64,000 bases of DNA from the NCBI GenBank assembly GCA_026874595.1, contig CM049319.1, positions 2,564,101-2,628,100 of the forward strand, in the 5' to 3' direction. This document shows, one piece after another, positions 23,915-36,700 of this stretch (positions are counted from its first letter, which is position 1; each line of letters opens with the position of its first letter). The notes beneath the pieces were generated by a model. That model did not search any database. It was not told where the DNA came from and saw only the letters and a program-made list of their open reading frames with translations. This DNA is from Sipunculus nudus. Taxonomy: Eukaryota; Annelida; Sipuncula; Golfingiida; Sipunculidae. The translations under genes were made by a program, and so were the position numbers.

Positions 23915-24795
23915 AATGAAGATGCTGATATAGACAGAGCAAACAAGCAACAAACCAGGGCAGTAAGGGAAGTAAAACATAAAAATATACATCCTTAGTC
24001 TGTGAATGTTAGCGGCCACACATGGAAATCCAGTAGGATAACTTTTGATAGAATATGTAAAGACTGCATGAAAGTCATGGAGAAGGGGTGAAGGGCTTCA
24101 AGTATGACTCAGCTGTCTGTAATTCTTTTCGACCCCGCTATAATCATATATAAATATTTTTTGAGGGACCAGATAGTTTTTCATGCATGTAACAGCTTTG
24201 TCCTTCGCATGTACACACGTCTAAATACACACTATATACAAAAACTTACATAATCTTTTGTTATGCATGTCCTTTTTCATATTATAGGCAAACACATCGA
24301 ACCTTATTGTTTCATCATGAAGGTCATACATAGGTAACAAAAAAGCATATTATTTTTATAATGTATAACAGCTGTTTTCCAGAACGTTTGATAATCTCAT
24401 CTTTATCTATATTTGAGTGTTTAATTATTTTAACTTATTACCCTTGATCTGCAGAATGCTTTGGAACATACGTACTAACCAAATCATATGTTCAGTAAAT
24501 TTACAGTTTTTTTTCAAATGGGAGAATAGCTACATTGAAAATGGCGGACATTATGACAAAACAATACCAAAAATGAATTCTCTGGGTCATAATATCCCAG
24601 AATTCATGTGTTGGATCACCCTCAAAGGTAAAGGTAATTTTTGCTATTTTCGCATTATTTTGGCGGCCATTTTGTTTTATGCTAATTAGCAAAAATTGCC
24701 CAAGACTGACAGAGGGCCAAGCAGCATATTTTTCACACCTGATATGTGGGCAAACAAATTCCACAAAGAAAAAAAACTTAAGACCATAAAACAAG
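23915..24795 (-). repeat. Right arm of the large inverted repeat
   Basis: Reverse-complement partner of 20725-21770. Both arms end in a region matching TTTTTTCTTTGTGGA / TCCACAAAGAAAAAAA. Arm divergence is clear to the eye, so the structure is not recent. Confidence 0.85.
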
Positions 24796-27700
24796 GTTAG
24801 CCAAAAAAATGACCTTTGGCTGCCGGACTATTGGTAATTATGTTTTTATGAAGTGTCATGCAGAGTATATTAGGTTTTGAGATTCAAGATGACATTACAA
24901 ATTACATTTTATTTAGTAACGCTGCTGTTAATGGTTGAGTTTGTCCCACCAACACATTCTTCGGCTTGCCAGATTGCATTGCATACAGGGAGTAAAGGTT
25001 TTGGCCCACAGGCAGGTTGTGAAAACAAGGTATCACTGAAATGGTACTCAATATACTTGCGACTTGTACAACCGAACACATAAAACCAACGGCAAAACAT
25101 ATATGTTGTTATCATGAAACTCATCAACCTCTTGATCCAACAAGCCCTTAATTGAATTCTATGGTCCCTTCTTTTCGTTTTGTAATTCGTCATAATTTGA
25201 ACATATCTCAGGAGCAACAGGGATCAAGTAGATCGGACTGTTAAATGAAACATTCATGGATACCTTGACTGACTGTACGTGTTTTGGTGACTATAATCAG
25301 ATAAACCAGGCAATAAACCAAAGCTTAATCAGTGATAGCGACGCCCAAGACCTCCGCGAGCGGATCTGTCCCGTGAAATGCTTTCAAAGGGTCCGGGACG
25401 ACAGCTGAGCCGCACGACGTTTTATTAACCCCCTCGTTTATAAGGGACATTATGTCTCCCCGGGGAAAGGAAAATCTGCAGCACTGCCATGACTTTTTAC
25501 CAACCAGCTCACTGAAGCAAATGCCACAAGTGTTGAATCGAGCCAATCTACGATACAGCCAGGGCCACTTTTGTACACAAATGATGAGCGTACCGTCAAG
25601 GGAATCCGCTACGTAACTCTACAGGTAATGGCCCACAGTTGGCACACAATATGTTGGTATAAATGTCGTAAGGGGGGGGGGGGGGGGTTGTAAACAGGAG
25701 AGAATTCAGAGTAGGTTAGGTTATTGAGTCCAGCCCGCGGGGAATTAAGCTGTCACAAGATGTATCAAAAATACTATTCCCCAAGAGGTCAAATCTTGTT
25801 GGCGTATTCTTTGGACTATCAGTTAATACTGATTAGGTGGTTATGTAGAGACTTCTCTAATCCAAAATGTAGAAAGTCATCTGTAAATTCGATCTGGAGA
25901 CTTGTTCTGTCTCAGGGACTTGCAACATTAGAAAATATAGCGATAATTCATCTACTGTCTACATTTAGAGTTCATACCCCAAAACGAGACAACAATTAAA
26001 AAAAAAAGGAATAATTGTAATATAAACCTGAGAGTATAAAAAGGCCTCCTTACCTGCGCTATGCATAATATGATAGAGGATAACAGTTGTGTAATTGATT
26101 GTTATTATGGTATAGATTATGTTATGTAGGTCGTAATAAATGCATGTTATTAATTACGCAGAGAGAAGCCAGTGGCTGATTAAGTGCTAAGGACATAAAT
26201 CCTAAGCCACAATCATTGCGTCAAGTGTTCGAGGTATCCAGTATGAGAGAGTAATTTAGACCCATGCATAAATCAATATAAGTAATTGATGCGTTATGTT
26301 TCTCGCGAACTGGAGCGCAATAAAAGATAGATGACAACGAAAAAAAAAATAAAAAATAAAACCTAGCAAATGCTATAAAAGTAATTATTAAATATATAAA
26401 GATAAATATCCTTGATTGAATGCAATAATAATAAAAATATTTGATACTAAGTAATGATAATGCAAAGTAATTATAATGAATAAAAAAACAGCAATAAAAA
26501 CATCTGGTTAAATGTGAGCATTTGCTATGAATTCAGGATGCAAACCGGAAAAAAAACGTCACGTGGCTGTTTCAGCCGGGTACTGTTGTTAAATTGTATG
26601 ATCACCAGGACTTTGCTGGGTAAATTATACCACGAGCTTTCTGGTCATGTGAGTGGTCGGTGCCTGGAGTCGTTTAATACATGTTTAAGAAAATTAATTA
26701 TGCATCCCAGTTATAATTTCAATGAACAAATTTTAATCTGTATAAAGCGCTTATTCATTTAATAAATTCATTTTTCATTTTTTTTTAAATTCATATTTAA
26801 ATTCATTTGAGTAAGAGGAGCTGATAGAAACTAAAGTGTGGTTTAATTTGTACCAGATCATGCATATTTCTAAGTGTAGGACAGGGAAATGTTCTGATTA
26901 CGTATCTTAGATATTGTTCAATATGAATCAGGTGTCCTTCCTGTTAAGTAAGAATGTTCAAATTGATCGATCGATTAAGAATCGATTAGGATCCAGGAAT
27001 CAGAAGAAAAGGTACCTTAAGACAGAAGGAGGCTGAGAGTATGACAAGTCCTAGGTTTGCTAAAATGCAATACCTGTATATATAACATTTTTATGTGTTA
27101 AAAAAATAAATTTAAATCGATGCCTGTATTTTATATTGACTCAAATATAAATTATGTAGATTACTGTAATGGTGGTATATCCTCGCCCTTCGGCACTTGA
27201 CTCATGACGGTTATTGATTGATAAAGACGTATTTTTGTCGATACAAGTACATGATATCTGAACAAGGCGAAACAAGTGTATTCCTGTCCTGGCATATATA
27301 TTACATCTTAAACATCATGTGTCTGACCTGCAGGGATCCGTAACAGTTTATTACCAGATATGATGAGCCTGGGGGTTTATCCCGGCCGGGCGTGTGACTG
27401 GGTCCTGGCCACGTTACGTCACGTGCCGCTCTGAAAAATACAGCTCATAATCCGACGACGTAGAAGCAAATATGTCGTAAATTACCTGGTCTGTCTGCCT
27501 GATCCACCTGAATTAACGGATGACGAGGGAATCATATCAATTTGCCTCCCAGCATACTGTGTTATACAATCAAATTCTGCAGCTACCTGTAGCCCATACG
27601 TAACATGCTTCTACCTCAGAAAATACGTTAAAGGTAGGGGGAAATGAACAATTATTGAATTCCTTCTCTTTCCTGTATTTTTTTTTATAATTAAATGTGT

Positions 27701-29839
27701 TTTGCAATTGAATCAGGATTTACATTGGAGAATGTCACACTGATCCAATTCTGAAACGAAAGGTAACGCTCACATGTTGATTTTAAAGAACTTCAATTGC
27801 TTAACACCAGCTATGCCAAGGTTTATACAGATGAAAAGTCCGTACACTCGAAAGGAAAAGTGAGAATAATAAAACCTTCGTTCATTTGATTCAACGAATA
27901 TATTCTGTATTTGGCTTAGTATTCAAATAACTCATAAAAGAGTATAAATAATGATTAAATTGAGATTAAGCTTTTAAAATTGCACAATTTTTGGATATCT
28001 ATTTGCATGGAAAAAAATATCGTAAAATGTAAGGTCGTATATTTACCGTAAATATCTGTGGATAAGTCCCACATACGACAGATATATCACCTTAGAGACA
28101 ACAACATACCATCTAATTTTTAGTGTATATAGTAAAATGGTTGACTCAGGCGTAGGTTTGTGGTTTCTCTTGATATTTATTTGTTTCTAAAATCTGAATA
28201 TTGGATCTAAAAATGATATACGAGAACATTAATGAAGATTTTTTTTTCATGAGATAATGCTAAAATATTGATAAAAATAATAAGAAGAGTTGACGCTGCT
28301 GCATATATGCTACATCAGCATTTGAACCATAATATGATACGATAATCGTAGCCAGCCATAATAGCCTGAATGTTGCTGGAATAAAATGCCATTGGACATA
28401 TGTATTGAGTTGAGCCCATGAACAAACGCATCGGTGCAAGTGTTTCGGATTCTCACTTCTCTTTTTCAGTTATCATGCCATGAACTCTTGACAGGTGTTA
28501 AGTTTATCTGCCGAATCGTATAAATGTTACTGGCTCTACCGAATCCAGTTTACGTGCGCGTTGCCGTGGTGCTAAATGGACTTGTAAAAATCTGCTTTTC
28601 CTGGAGATGCCGTATTCATGAAGAGGTAAACGGGATGTATTGCTAAAAGCTATCAAGCACGTGTTATCTGTTTAAGGGCTGTCTTTATACAACATCTGTC
28701 TAACGATGAGAGCTCATTGCCTCAACAGTTCCCTTTACAGGATATGCCTATCAACATAAGATCAGTGGCGACATTAATAGAAAAATGTGCTATAAATCCT
28801 AATGTTTTAGTGACCATATCTGCTATTTAAATGTATTTTCATATTATGGCATTTTTTAAGGATTTTTAAAAGAGTTTTACTTGTTATTATCATATTTTCC
28901 TACAATAAATATTCTCAGTAATGTTCAATTGTAATATCTCCTACTTTATTCATTGCATATACGTTTGTCTTTGTCAGGTAAAAATGCTCACACATGTGAG
29001 GCAGTTATATAGTAAATCACTGAACCTTCAATAATATGCACGTATTAGAATTGGAAAATTAATGTGTAATGTCAATTCAAGTAATTGAATAACGTGTTTT
29101 CTGAGTCATCACGTTTTTTTTGGTTTTGCAGAATATCATTAGCGAGAAAATGTTATAGTTATAATGATGTATAAATAATATCTAATTGTTATCAATATAT
29201 GTGAAAGTCTCATATTCTTAAAGGTTCCTTTAATCAATCATTTTATGTTGCGTTTATCTTATTACATTCTGCTGGTGTCCTCATCCATGGATTCACTATA
29301 GTTTTTACTGTTACTAATTCTTACATTGGTTTAGTTGTCACAATTTGGGCAGAAACATCACGTTTACTACCTATAAGGGTTTCTGTGCGTGGATATTGGC
29401 ATTGCATACAGATTCAGAATAAAATAACACCGAGTAGTCGGGTGTTTATTCAGTTATCAAACATGATATAATTTAAATTCATCTCAGGCATCTTTCCATC
29501 TGGTGACACTAACAGGAACCGGCCATATGTGAAAGCCAAGATATGCCATCCAAAGATAAGCCAGGTTTCCTCAATATTTAATACATTGGTGGGTCGCCTC
29601 CCAGACCTGGACTGTTATTATTTGTTTCCCAATCTGAATAAATTAATAGTTACTTGATAATATTAACCTCCTCCGTGTGTCCCAAACTCTGATATAAGTT
29701 TTCTTAGTTTTCAGACATTAGGCCGTTCAGTAGTAGAAAGGATAGGCAGCATGCAGGGTTTGAAAATGATTACCCGGGGTAAAAACCCAAATATATGCAA
29801 AGATGTCAGGAATTAATATTTCTCGGTATGATAATTGTA
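24796..29839. other. Intron 1 of the DH31-like gene, distal part
   Basis: No coding exon is supported. A 16-nt G run lies at 25672-25687. A CRE-like word TTACGTCA (27414-27421) overlaps an E-box CACGTG (27420-27425) in a locally GC-rich patch about 3.2 kb before the first coding exon, and could be a regulatory site or alternative promoter. The rest is AT-rich with nothing recognised. Confidence 0.5.
27414..27425 (+). promoter_or_regulatory. Overlapping CRE-like and E-box words
   Basis: TTACGTCACGTG combines a CRE-like octamer and an E-box. The same two words occur in the predicted promoter at 9554-9586. Function is inferred only from the words. Confidence 0.2.
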
Positions 29840-29849
29840 TCAGATAAGA

Positions 29850-30020
29850 GAAAGCATAAGCATATGACGTGGGCCTGGACAGGCAAGGTCTAAAACTGTT
29901 GGTTCTCTCCGGCCACCCGTGTTCGATATCCGGCGTGGGTATGAGAGTGCGTTTATTGGACTCTCCAAGACGGATGAGTTTCTCCGGGCTCTCCGGTTTC
30001 CTCCTTGCAATTGGTTAAAA
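29850..30020 (+). mobile_element. SINE-like copy, tRNA-derived head and CTCCGGTTTCCTCC core
   Basis: GGACAGGCAAGGTCTAAAAC is followed by CGTGTTCGATATCCGGCGTG, a B-box-like word, and about 85 bases later by CTCCGGTTTCCTCC. This layout parallels the copies at 5815-5965 and 30361-30535. Confidence 0.4.
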
Positions 30021-30360
30021 AAACCTGATTTTGTAAAAAGTTTATAATAAGCAGCATGACTGAGGCAAAGAAAGAAGTTTTCTGCTTTTATTGATATATT
30101 AAATGATGTCATTAAAATACTAGAGTTATTTCAAGATTAAATAAAAATTAAATTTATAAATGTATTAATTTAAGCAATGTAATTATTTTGTAATAGAAAT
30201 GCCTACTTATTTGTATTCAATTTATGGGAAATTTAAAGTTATGTTATGAATAAAATAGTAATTATTATGTTAAAATTAATTTCAAATAATTTATTTATTT
30301 TAATTAATTCTAATCATCATAATGTTTAATTGATTTTTTTTAATTAGCTGTATTATATAG

Positions 30361-30535
30361 GTACAGTCGAGGGGTGAAATATTCGGGTCTGTCTAGTGGC
30401 GTCCCAGGTTTGATCCCCAGCGTGGCTGGGACAGTGAGTTGTAATGACCCGTCCAATGTCGGCGATTTACTCTCGATTCCCAGGTTTCCTTTATCTGCAG
30501 ATACTACTATATGTCGGCCACCATCCGTGCCACGG
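30361..30535 (+). mobile_element. tRNA-derived SINE-like copy
   Basis: ACAGTCGAGGGGTGAAAT, GGTTTGATCCCCAGCG (B box) and CAGGTTTCC occur in the same order as in the minus-strand copy at 5815-5965. It sits only about 60 bases upstream of the acceptor of the first coding exon of gene 1. Confidence 0.5.
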
Positions 30536-30595
30536 TAGTGACTTGGTTAATTAAAACAACTATTCGTATAATCATTAAAAATATTTTTTTTTCAG

Positions 30596-30708
30596 AACAG
30601 ACTTCAGGTGCCTGTCACAATGAACCAGAAGACGTACTGCTGGGTGTCCCTGTTCCTCGTTGTCCTGCTCGGAGTTCTCTCCTGCCACTCACAAGCAGCA
30701 TCTTTACG
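30596..30708 (+). CDS. DH31: DH31-like gene, exon 2: 5' UTR end and signal peptide
   Basis: The acceptor is a T-rich tract ending TTCAG at 30595. Twenty-four bases of 5' UTR precede the ATG at 30620. Coding runs to 30708 and ends two bases into an Arg codon (CG|GTAAAG). Confidence 0.85.
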
Positions 30709-33700
30709 GTAAAGTTTTTACGACATCCTTACGACTTTAGGGAATCTTCAATGTAAACATGTTATATATAACTTTACTTTAAAATTTCTACGTCATCTTT
30801 ACGACTTTTTCATACATGTATTCATTTTATATACCCTCGTCTTTACGGTAAATGTCTTCGGTATTATAACACCTCGCATTTTTTAGATAAACAGTTATAA
30901 AACTTGATTAAGACTTCATTTATCATCCAAGGATCTTTTCTAAGTCTATCAAACATCGACTAGCACCTTAAGTTTTACAAAATGTAACCTGCTTAGAGTG
31001 TTGTGTCTTATTATTTGAGCTAGTGAGAAATACCGATAAATAAACTACATCGATGGAAGTAATCTGTCAAGAGTCATTTGGTTTATCGACATAAAAACAT
31101 GGATACATTGATACATTATCAGACATTATCTCACACAATGGTTAAACAGACAAACAAATTCTTCTTTAGTTAATCATTGACTTTTATTGACTGGAAAATA
31201 TTGTCATGGGGACTGTCAGGCCTGTTACATTATTCCAAGACAAATATTGACAAGTCGAAATACTAAGCTCCTTTAACTTGCATCGTCGAGACATGGTCAT
31301 GTCTGGGTCTTGTTCGGGGGGGGGGGGGGGGGGCAAGAACCTTTATTTTGATTTGGACGGGATTAAAGAAGGTAAAGATATACTGAGCGGTGACATAAGT
31401 CCTCCCCCCTCCCCCCGGTTTTGTATCATCGAATAAAACCCTAAAGCACTGTTATTCCCGCTCAGGCACGGTTGTGTTACTCGATGGTGCATTATTTAAA
31501 TTGTTGGTAAGGCTTTTTCTTAATCTTTAGAAGTTGATATTTTATCGTTTATTGATGATCATCCATCGATTATCGAGAGTCGATATTTATCGTTCTGAAA
31601 TCATTCACCAAAAGCACCAATCGATTTGTCTTGTTGTTAATCGCGTATGTTATATATGTATAATATATTCTGGGTATAGCGATATTGTGTGTATAGGTAT
31701 CTGAGAACAGTATTTATACTTCGCATTCTACACTTATCAAAATCTATATTTTATAATAGTCTGTATACCATAATGATAGTTCACGAAGTTATTATCAACC
31801 ATTGTACTAGGCTATATATGATTATTTCTCATCGCTGTAACAGGAAGAAACGTGAAATCACCAACCCGGATCTGGCCGTGGCGGTATTAAAGGAAATCAT
31901 TGATGCAATCCAAGATTCACAAACGACAGCGTGAGTATGCTTTACTTGTCTTAACCCAGCCTCTAATCTGCCAGTTTATCTTTGCCGGACGATTTTATTT
32001 AATAGGCTGGAAAATTCTGCAGGTAACACTGAAGTTCGCCGACCGGCGAATGCCCGCGAATCTTCCGTTTTACCCGTTATATCTGGCTATTTTAATTACA
32101 ACTGGTTTCCTCGCATAGCTTGCTTATGTCGTTATGAAGGATAAAATGAAGGGAATCTTGCTAAAACATCGGCCGAAATTTCAGTTTTTGTTATCACTTC
32201 TACCGATTTTTACGAATATACGGAATCTAAATCAGCCGCAGAATCCTTAACATTTGTGAGCCGCTTTTTGCGGTTGGGTTTTAACAATATTGGACCCGCA
32301 TCACATCTGATGATCCTACTGATTCTAAATCTGTAGATGAGAGATGCATATATACGCGCATACATAAACACATTTTTACGGAACCTAATATCAACAGATC
32401 ACGTATGTAAGGTGGACATAAATTTTGTCAAGGAGATATAAAAAATCAGATTCTGTAACACTAGGCAGCGGGAAATGTCTAGAGGAATGAATAAAGAAGT
32501 CAGTGGTTTTTTGTCAACAAATAACTATAATATATTCTTAAAACAACCCTAACAATACAATACACTAAATCAATACAGTTACACAGTATAACAGCTGTAC
32601 AACAACAAATAAATACAATCATACAGTAAAATAAATAAAGTGCACAGTACCTGGATACCACCACTGTCACAACGATAAATCCTTTTAAATGTATATGCCG
32701 GATGAAAAGTCCACACAAATCCTCTCGGAGAATAACAGTCCAATGTAAAGCTCTTGTAACAATCCAGAAAGTAAACTTGAGGCAGGCAGCATTAAATTGT
32801 ATAGAGTTAGTAATAGTAGAACCCTTGAAATTACTGGATAATCGGATAGGTCACACACGTCCGTGTCCGCTAGAATATTCTCTCACACCTCTCTCTGCTT
32901 TAAAACACAGCCCCCTATATATAACTTCTTGCCCCAAGCCGAGATTTTTCCACTTCTCGAACAGTCTAAAGGATCTAACATAATACACAGTAAACACGCC
33001 TTACAGGATTCATCTAGAAGAACATCGCTGTGTCTCTACATACCAGAGTCCACAAGCTAGCTCGCCCCGGCTCGGCCAGGCGAGAAAGCCCCAAGCTAGC
33101 ATGACAACGAGAGTTCAACCAGTACGGATTAAACTGAGAGTGCAACTACAACACGAGTTACGCCCGTGTCACACAATAAAAAGGGCACCTGTAACAACAT
33201 TTACAAACACGCCCATACAATCTTCCAGAGTGTGGCATTATAAATGTTCACGATGTGACCATGTACGTACAAACGGCCATTTAATTTTAAACCCAGTTGT
33301 TTAAATCATAATTTTTCCACGAAGAAATCATTATCTTCAGACATACGAATGATATGCATAAAGAAAACTTTATCTGTCTCTTTTTTTTCCAAAATTACCT
33401 GTTTATTTCTATCTACTGGCATCATAAATGTATTCTTTCTGAATACAAAATAAATCACACAACTAGATAAAAGGGATTCATCTTACACAGACTCACAACT
33501 GCACAAGACCTGAAACATAGTAAAGGCTGGGTTTACAGTCTAATATCCTTGTCTTGTCCGACTGTACACTCCCTTCCTGGTCTACACTATTTCGCTTCTC
33601 TCTGAAACCTACGACCGAGCAGCCAAACAAGGCGCTAAACGGATATTCCTTCTATATTTGTTTGCTACCCATGACCAGTACTCATTCACTCCTGGGTCGA

Positions 33701-36700
33701 GAGAGTGCAACCTTGCGGTTAAGACTTCGGTCAGAAGTTTTCGCGAGAAAATCAGGCACAACATGCAGGACGCGGAGCAACAACAATACGTCAACAGGTC
33801 CAGATCACTGACCATTACGCCACCAAAGACCTCATTTTTTTGATAATTTAATTTATGTCAACTTCCAGAAATGTCAATTTCCTAAAGCTAATGTTTTAAT
33901 GCGACTAAGACCGTAGTAAGACGCAGATCTATACACACCTACATGCACCGATCCACTTCTTAAATGCCCGGAAAAAAATACCATCTAACAATAAATGAAG
34001 CATAAATATTTCTTATTTTCTATAATCAAGTAATCTCCGTTATTCTATCGAGTTCACATTTCTCTTTAGAAAAAAGCTAATTGGAACTTAAGGGCAGGGA
34101 GGCTAGGACCAGGAGCTTAACATTATCTGATGGAGCCCCGGGGGATATTCTCCTTGCCAGTGGCATCTAAAGACATAACATTTTGTACAGTAAACAGGAA
34201 ATCTGTGTTGGCTCCCCAGGGATTAGCTATTCATGAAGCAAGCACCTGCCGGTCCGAGACAATATTACCATAGGAAGTGAGTTTCAACACATAAGAGAAG
34301 CGTAGCCGGGAAATTGGTATTCATTACAATTGCCTTAGCAGGCGTAGTAATATATTGATTAGAATATTTAACTGGCAGGCGGTCACACCGACCTGGAGGA
34401 GCTCACATTTAGTCCTGCTTCCCTCATGTTTCCATTATGGATTATAAGATTCCTGGATATTACCAACTTCCTTGCCTTGTGTTAGTTCCGAAACTCTGAA
34501 CAATCGACATAAATGTCATAGTTAATTAACATCATTGATTTAATTTATTAGAGGATAAACATAAACCTTCTGCAGTCTCGAAGCATTAAATCACTTAATT
34601 AGTAGTACCCCGGCACAGGCGCTAATCAGATGTTATGAACTAGCTGAAAGACCAGAAGTCTCCATGTTATGACAAGCATATTAGTAAGATCGGGTACTCA
34701 TTATATTGTAAATAATATTTACTGCAGGAAGTTCTCCATTTTCTTGAAGATGATTTGTTTATCATTCAAATAAAATTATTAATTTCCACATTATTTTTTT
34801 TTCATTTAACTTGTTCATAAGACAGTGTTTAAATATCAAATTTTGCGCAGCATGTTGTATATATAAAAGCACGTTGATAATGAGAGCAGGCATTCAGTAA
34901 TAGTATAATCCAATGAGCATATTTTCTTGCGACAAAATTTTGCTGAATTTAAAATAGAATATTAAGAATATTTCTCAAGTTTACTGAATAATGTACCTTG
35001 GGTGTATTCAAACTTTATTATTTATATTTGCTTTGTAAACTACTTTACTTTTTATCAAGAAAATTTTACGATTCGATATTCCAGTCCAAAATGTCTTCTA
35101 TGGACTCATTTCATTGATTAGCTAAATCCTGGAACAAAATACCAATGTTCACCAAATACAAAGCAATACACATTCGACTGAATAAGTTGTTCAGGAACAG
35201 TTAAAAAACCATCATGTCTGGCCTGTATTCAAAACCATATTAAGCTGTGAGCTTGATGTGCCAAAGAGGAATACGCACGAGGTTTTGATAACCTCAATTT
35301 CGTTATCGTGAACAGAAATAGCTGTTTGTGATATTGATAAGGAACGGATCGGAAATAAAAGGATAATGACTGACACCATTTAATCATCATTTTATCAGAC
35401 AGATAATATCCTACCCCGGTTCCCTCCACGTGTCTGGTGCAAAAGTATATATTAGAAACCTGACTCAGCGTCCCTGGTTAATTATGTAGTAACGATATAT
35501 ATGTTAATACGAAGGGCTCTGTCTGCATGGAATGATTCCGTAATAAAGCTCAAACAGCAGTAAATAACTCTCTGATTATTGAAGATTCAATATGTTAGGC
35601 TATAGTTGGCTCAGGTCTTATCCTCCCTCTATGAATTAACATTGATTTATTTCGCACTAAGGACAGGACCTCGGCAGGCTAGAGGTTATTAGATGTAAGC
35701 CAGAGGTTAAGGCACCGAATCTCAAAACTGAGGCCTCTGGCAAAGATCATGCCATGACCTCAAGGCTAGAATAACGAATTTTCAACAGAATGTCAGAATT
35801 TCACCTTAATGACTTAATTACATATTATGGCTGGATTATTTCTAGTCCCTGACTTAAAACATATCACGCAACATTAAATCTTACTGTGTATCTTCATCCT
35901 CTCACGCCATGGACCCATGATTTAATTCAGAAAAGCTGACTATCATATCATTTGGTATATTCTTGTTCATTTGAATCTAAGTACCACAAGCGTTTGAGTC
36001 CTTGTCGGTAATTGATGAAATTCATTTTAATTTACACTTATTTTGAATAACGATACAGTCGTTTTCATTTCATTGCAAATATTATTGTTGGCAGTTAGGA
36101 CAATTATCAGGTGCAAACCGAACCGATATCTGCAATTCTATTCATTAATATTCGTTATATAAAACTCAAACCCTGCTTCATTAACTCGACAAAATGACTG
36201 CTACTCGTTGAGTCAGAATATACGAAATTATAAAAGAAAAGCTATTTTAATATTGAATCATCCATTCATGCCCTGAAAATTCCGTCCACATTATTGTACT
36301 TCCCACATTTGCAATATCTATTTATAATTTTTAGTGTACAACAAATTACACAAAACACCTGATGTATAAGAAAGCCAAATGTAGCTGCATGGCAAATTGT
36401 GTGTAATCTTAACCTTTTTAAAAAGTAACTGACATGGAGCGACAGAAGCAAACGATTCAGTATTAGTATTGTCAATACACTGCCGACATTGAAAATGTGG
36501 TTGTACTCATTGATTATTGTTAGTGTAAAGCCAGTGTGCTACCATGAAGTGATCTTATTGTTTTCATGTCTCAGTAAACAAGAACGTGGACCATTCTTGA
36601 CCTATATGTAACTTGCCCCTTGGTCCGTTTTGTAACTTGATCAAAGTGGAAACAGGCCGCCATTTTAACCTTTCGGAAAATTTTTGTTCTCTGGTACGTC

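Noticed and set aside
24501-24794. 97-codon minus-strand ORF, partly matching the frame at 20733-20939
   Set aside because: The match arises because both lie in the inverted-repeat arms. Neither has a known domain, and the frames are interrupted.
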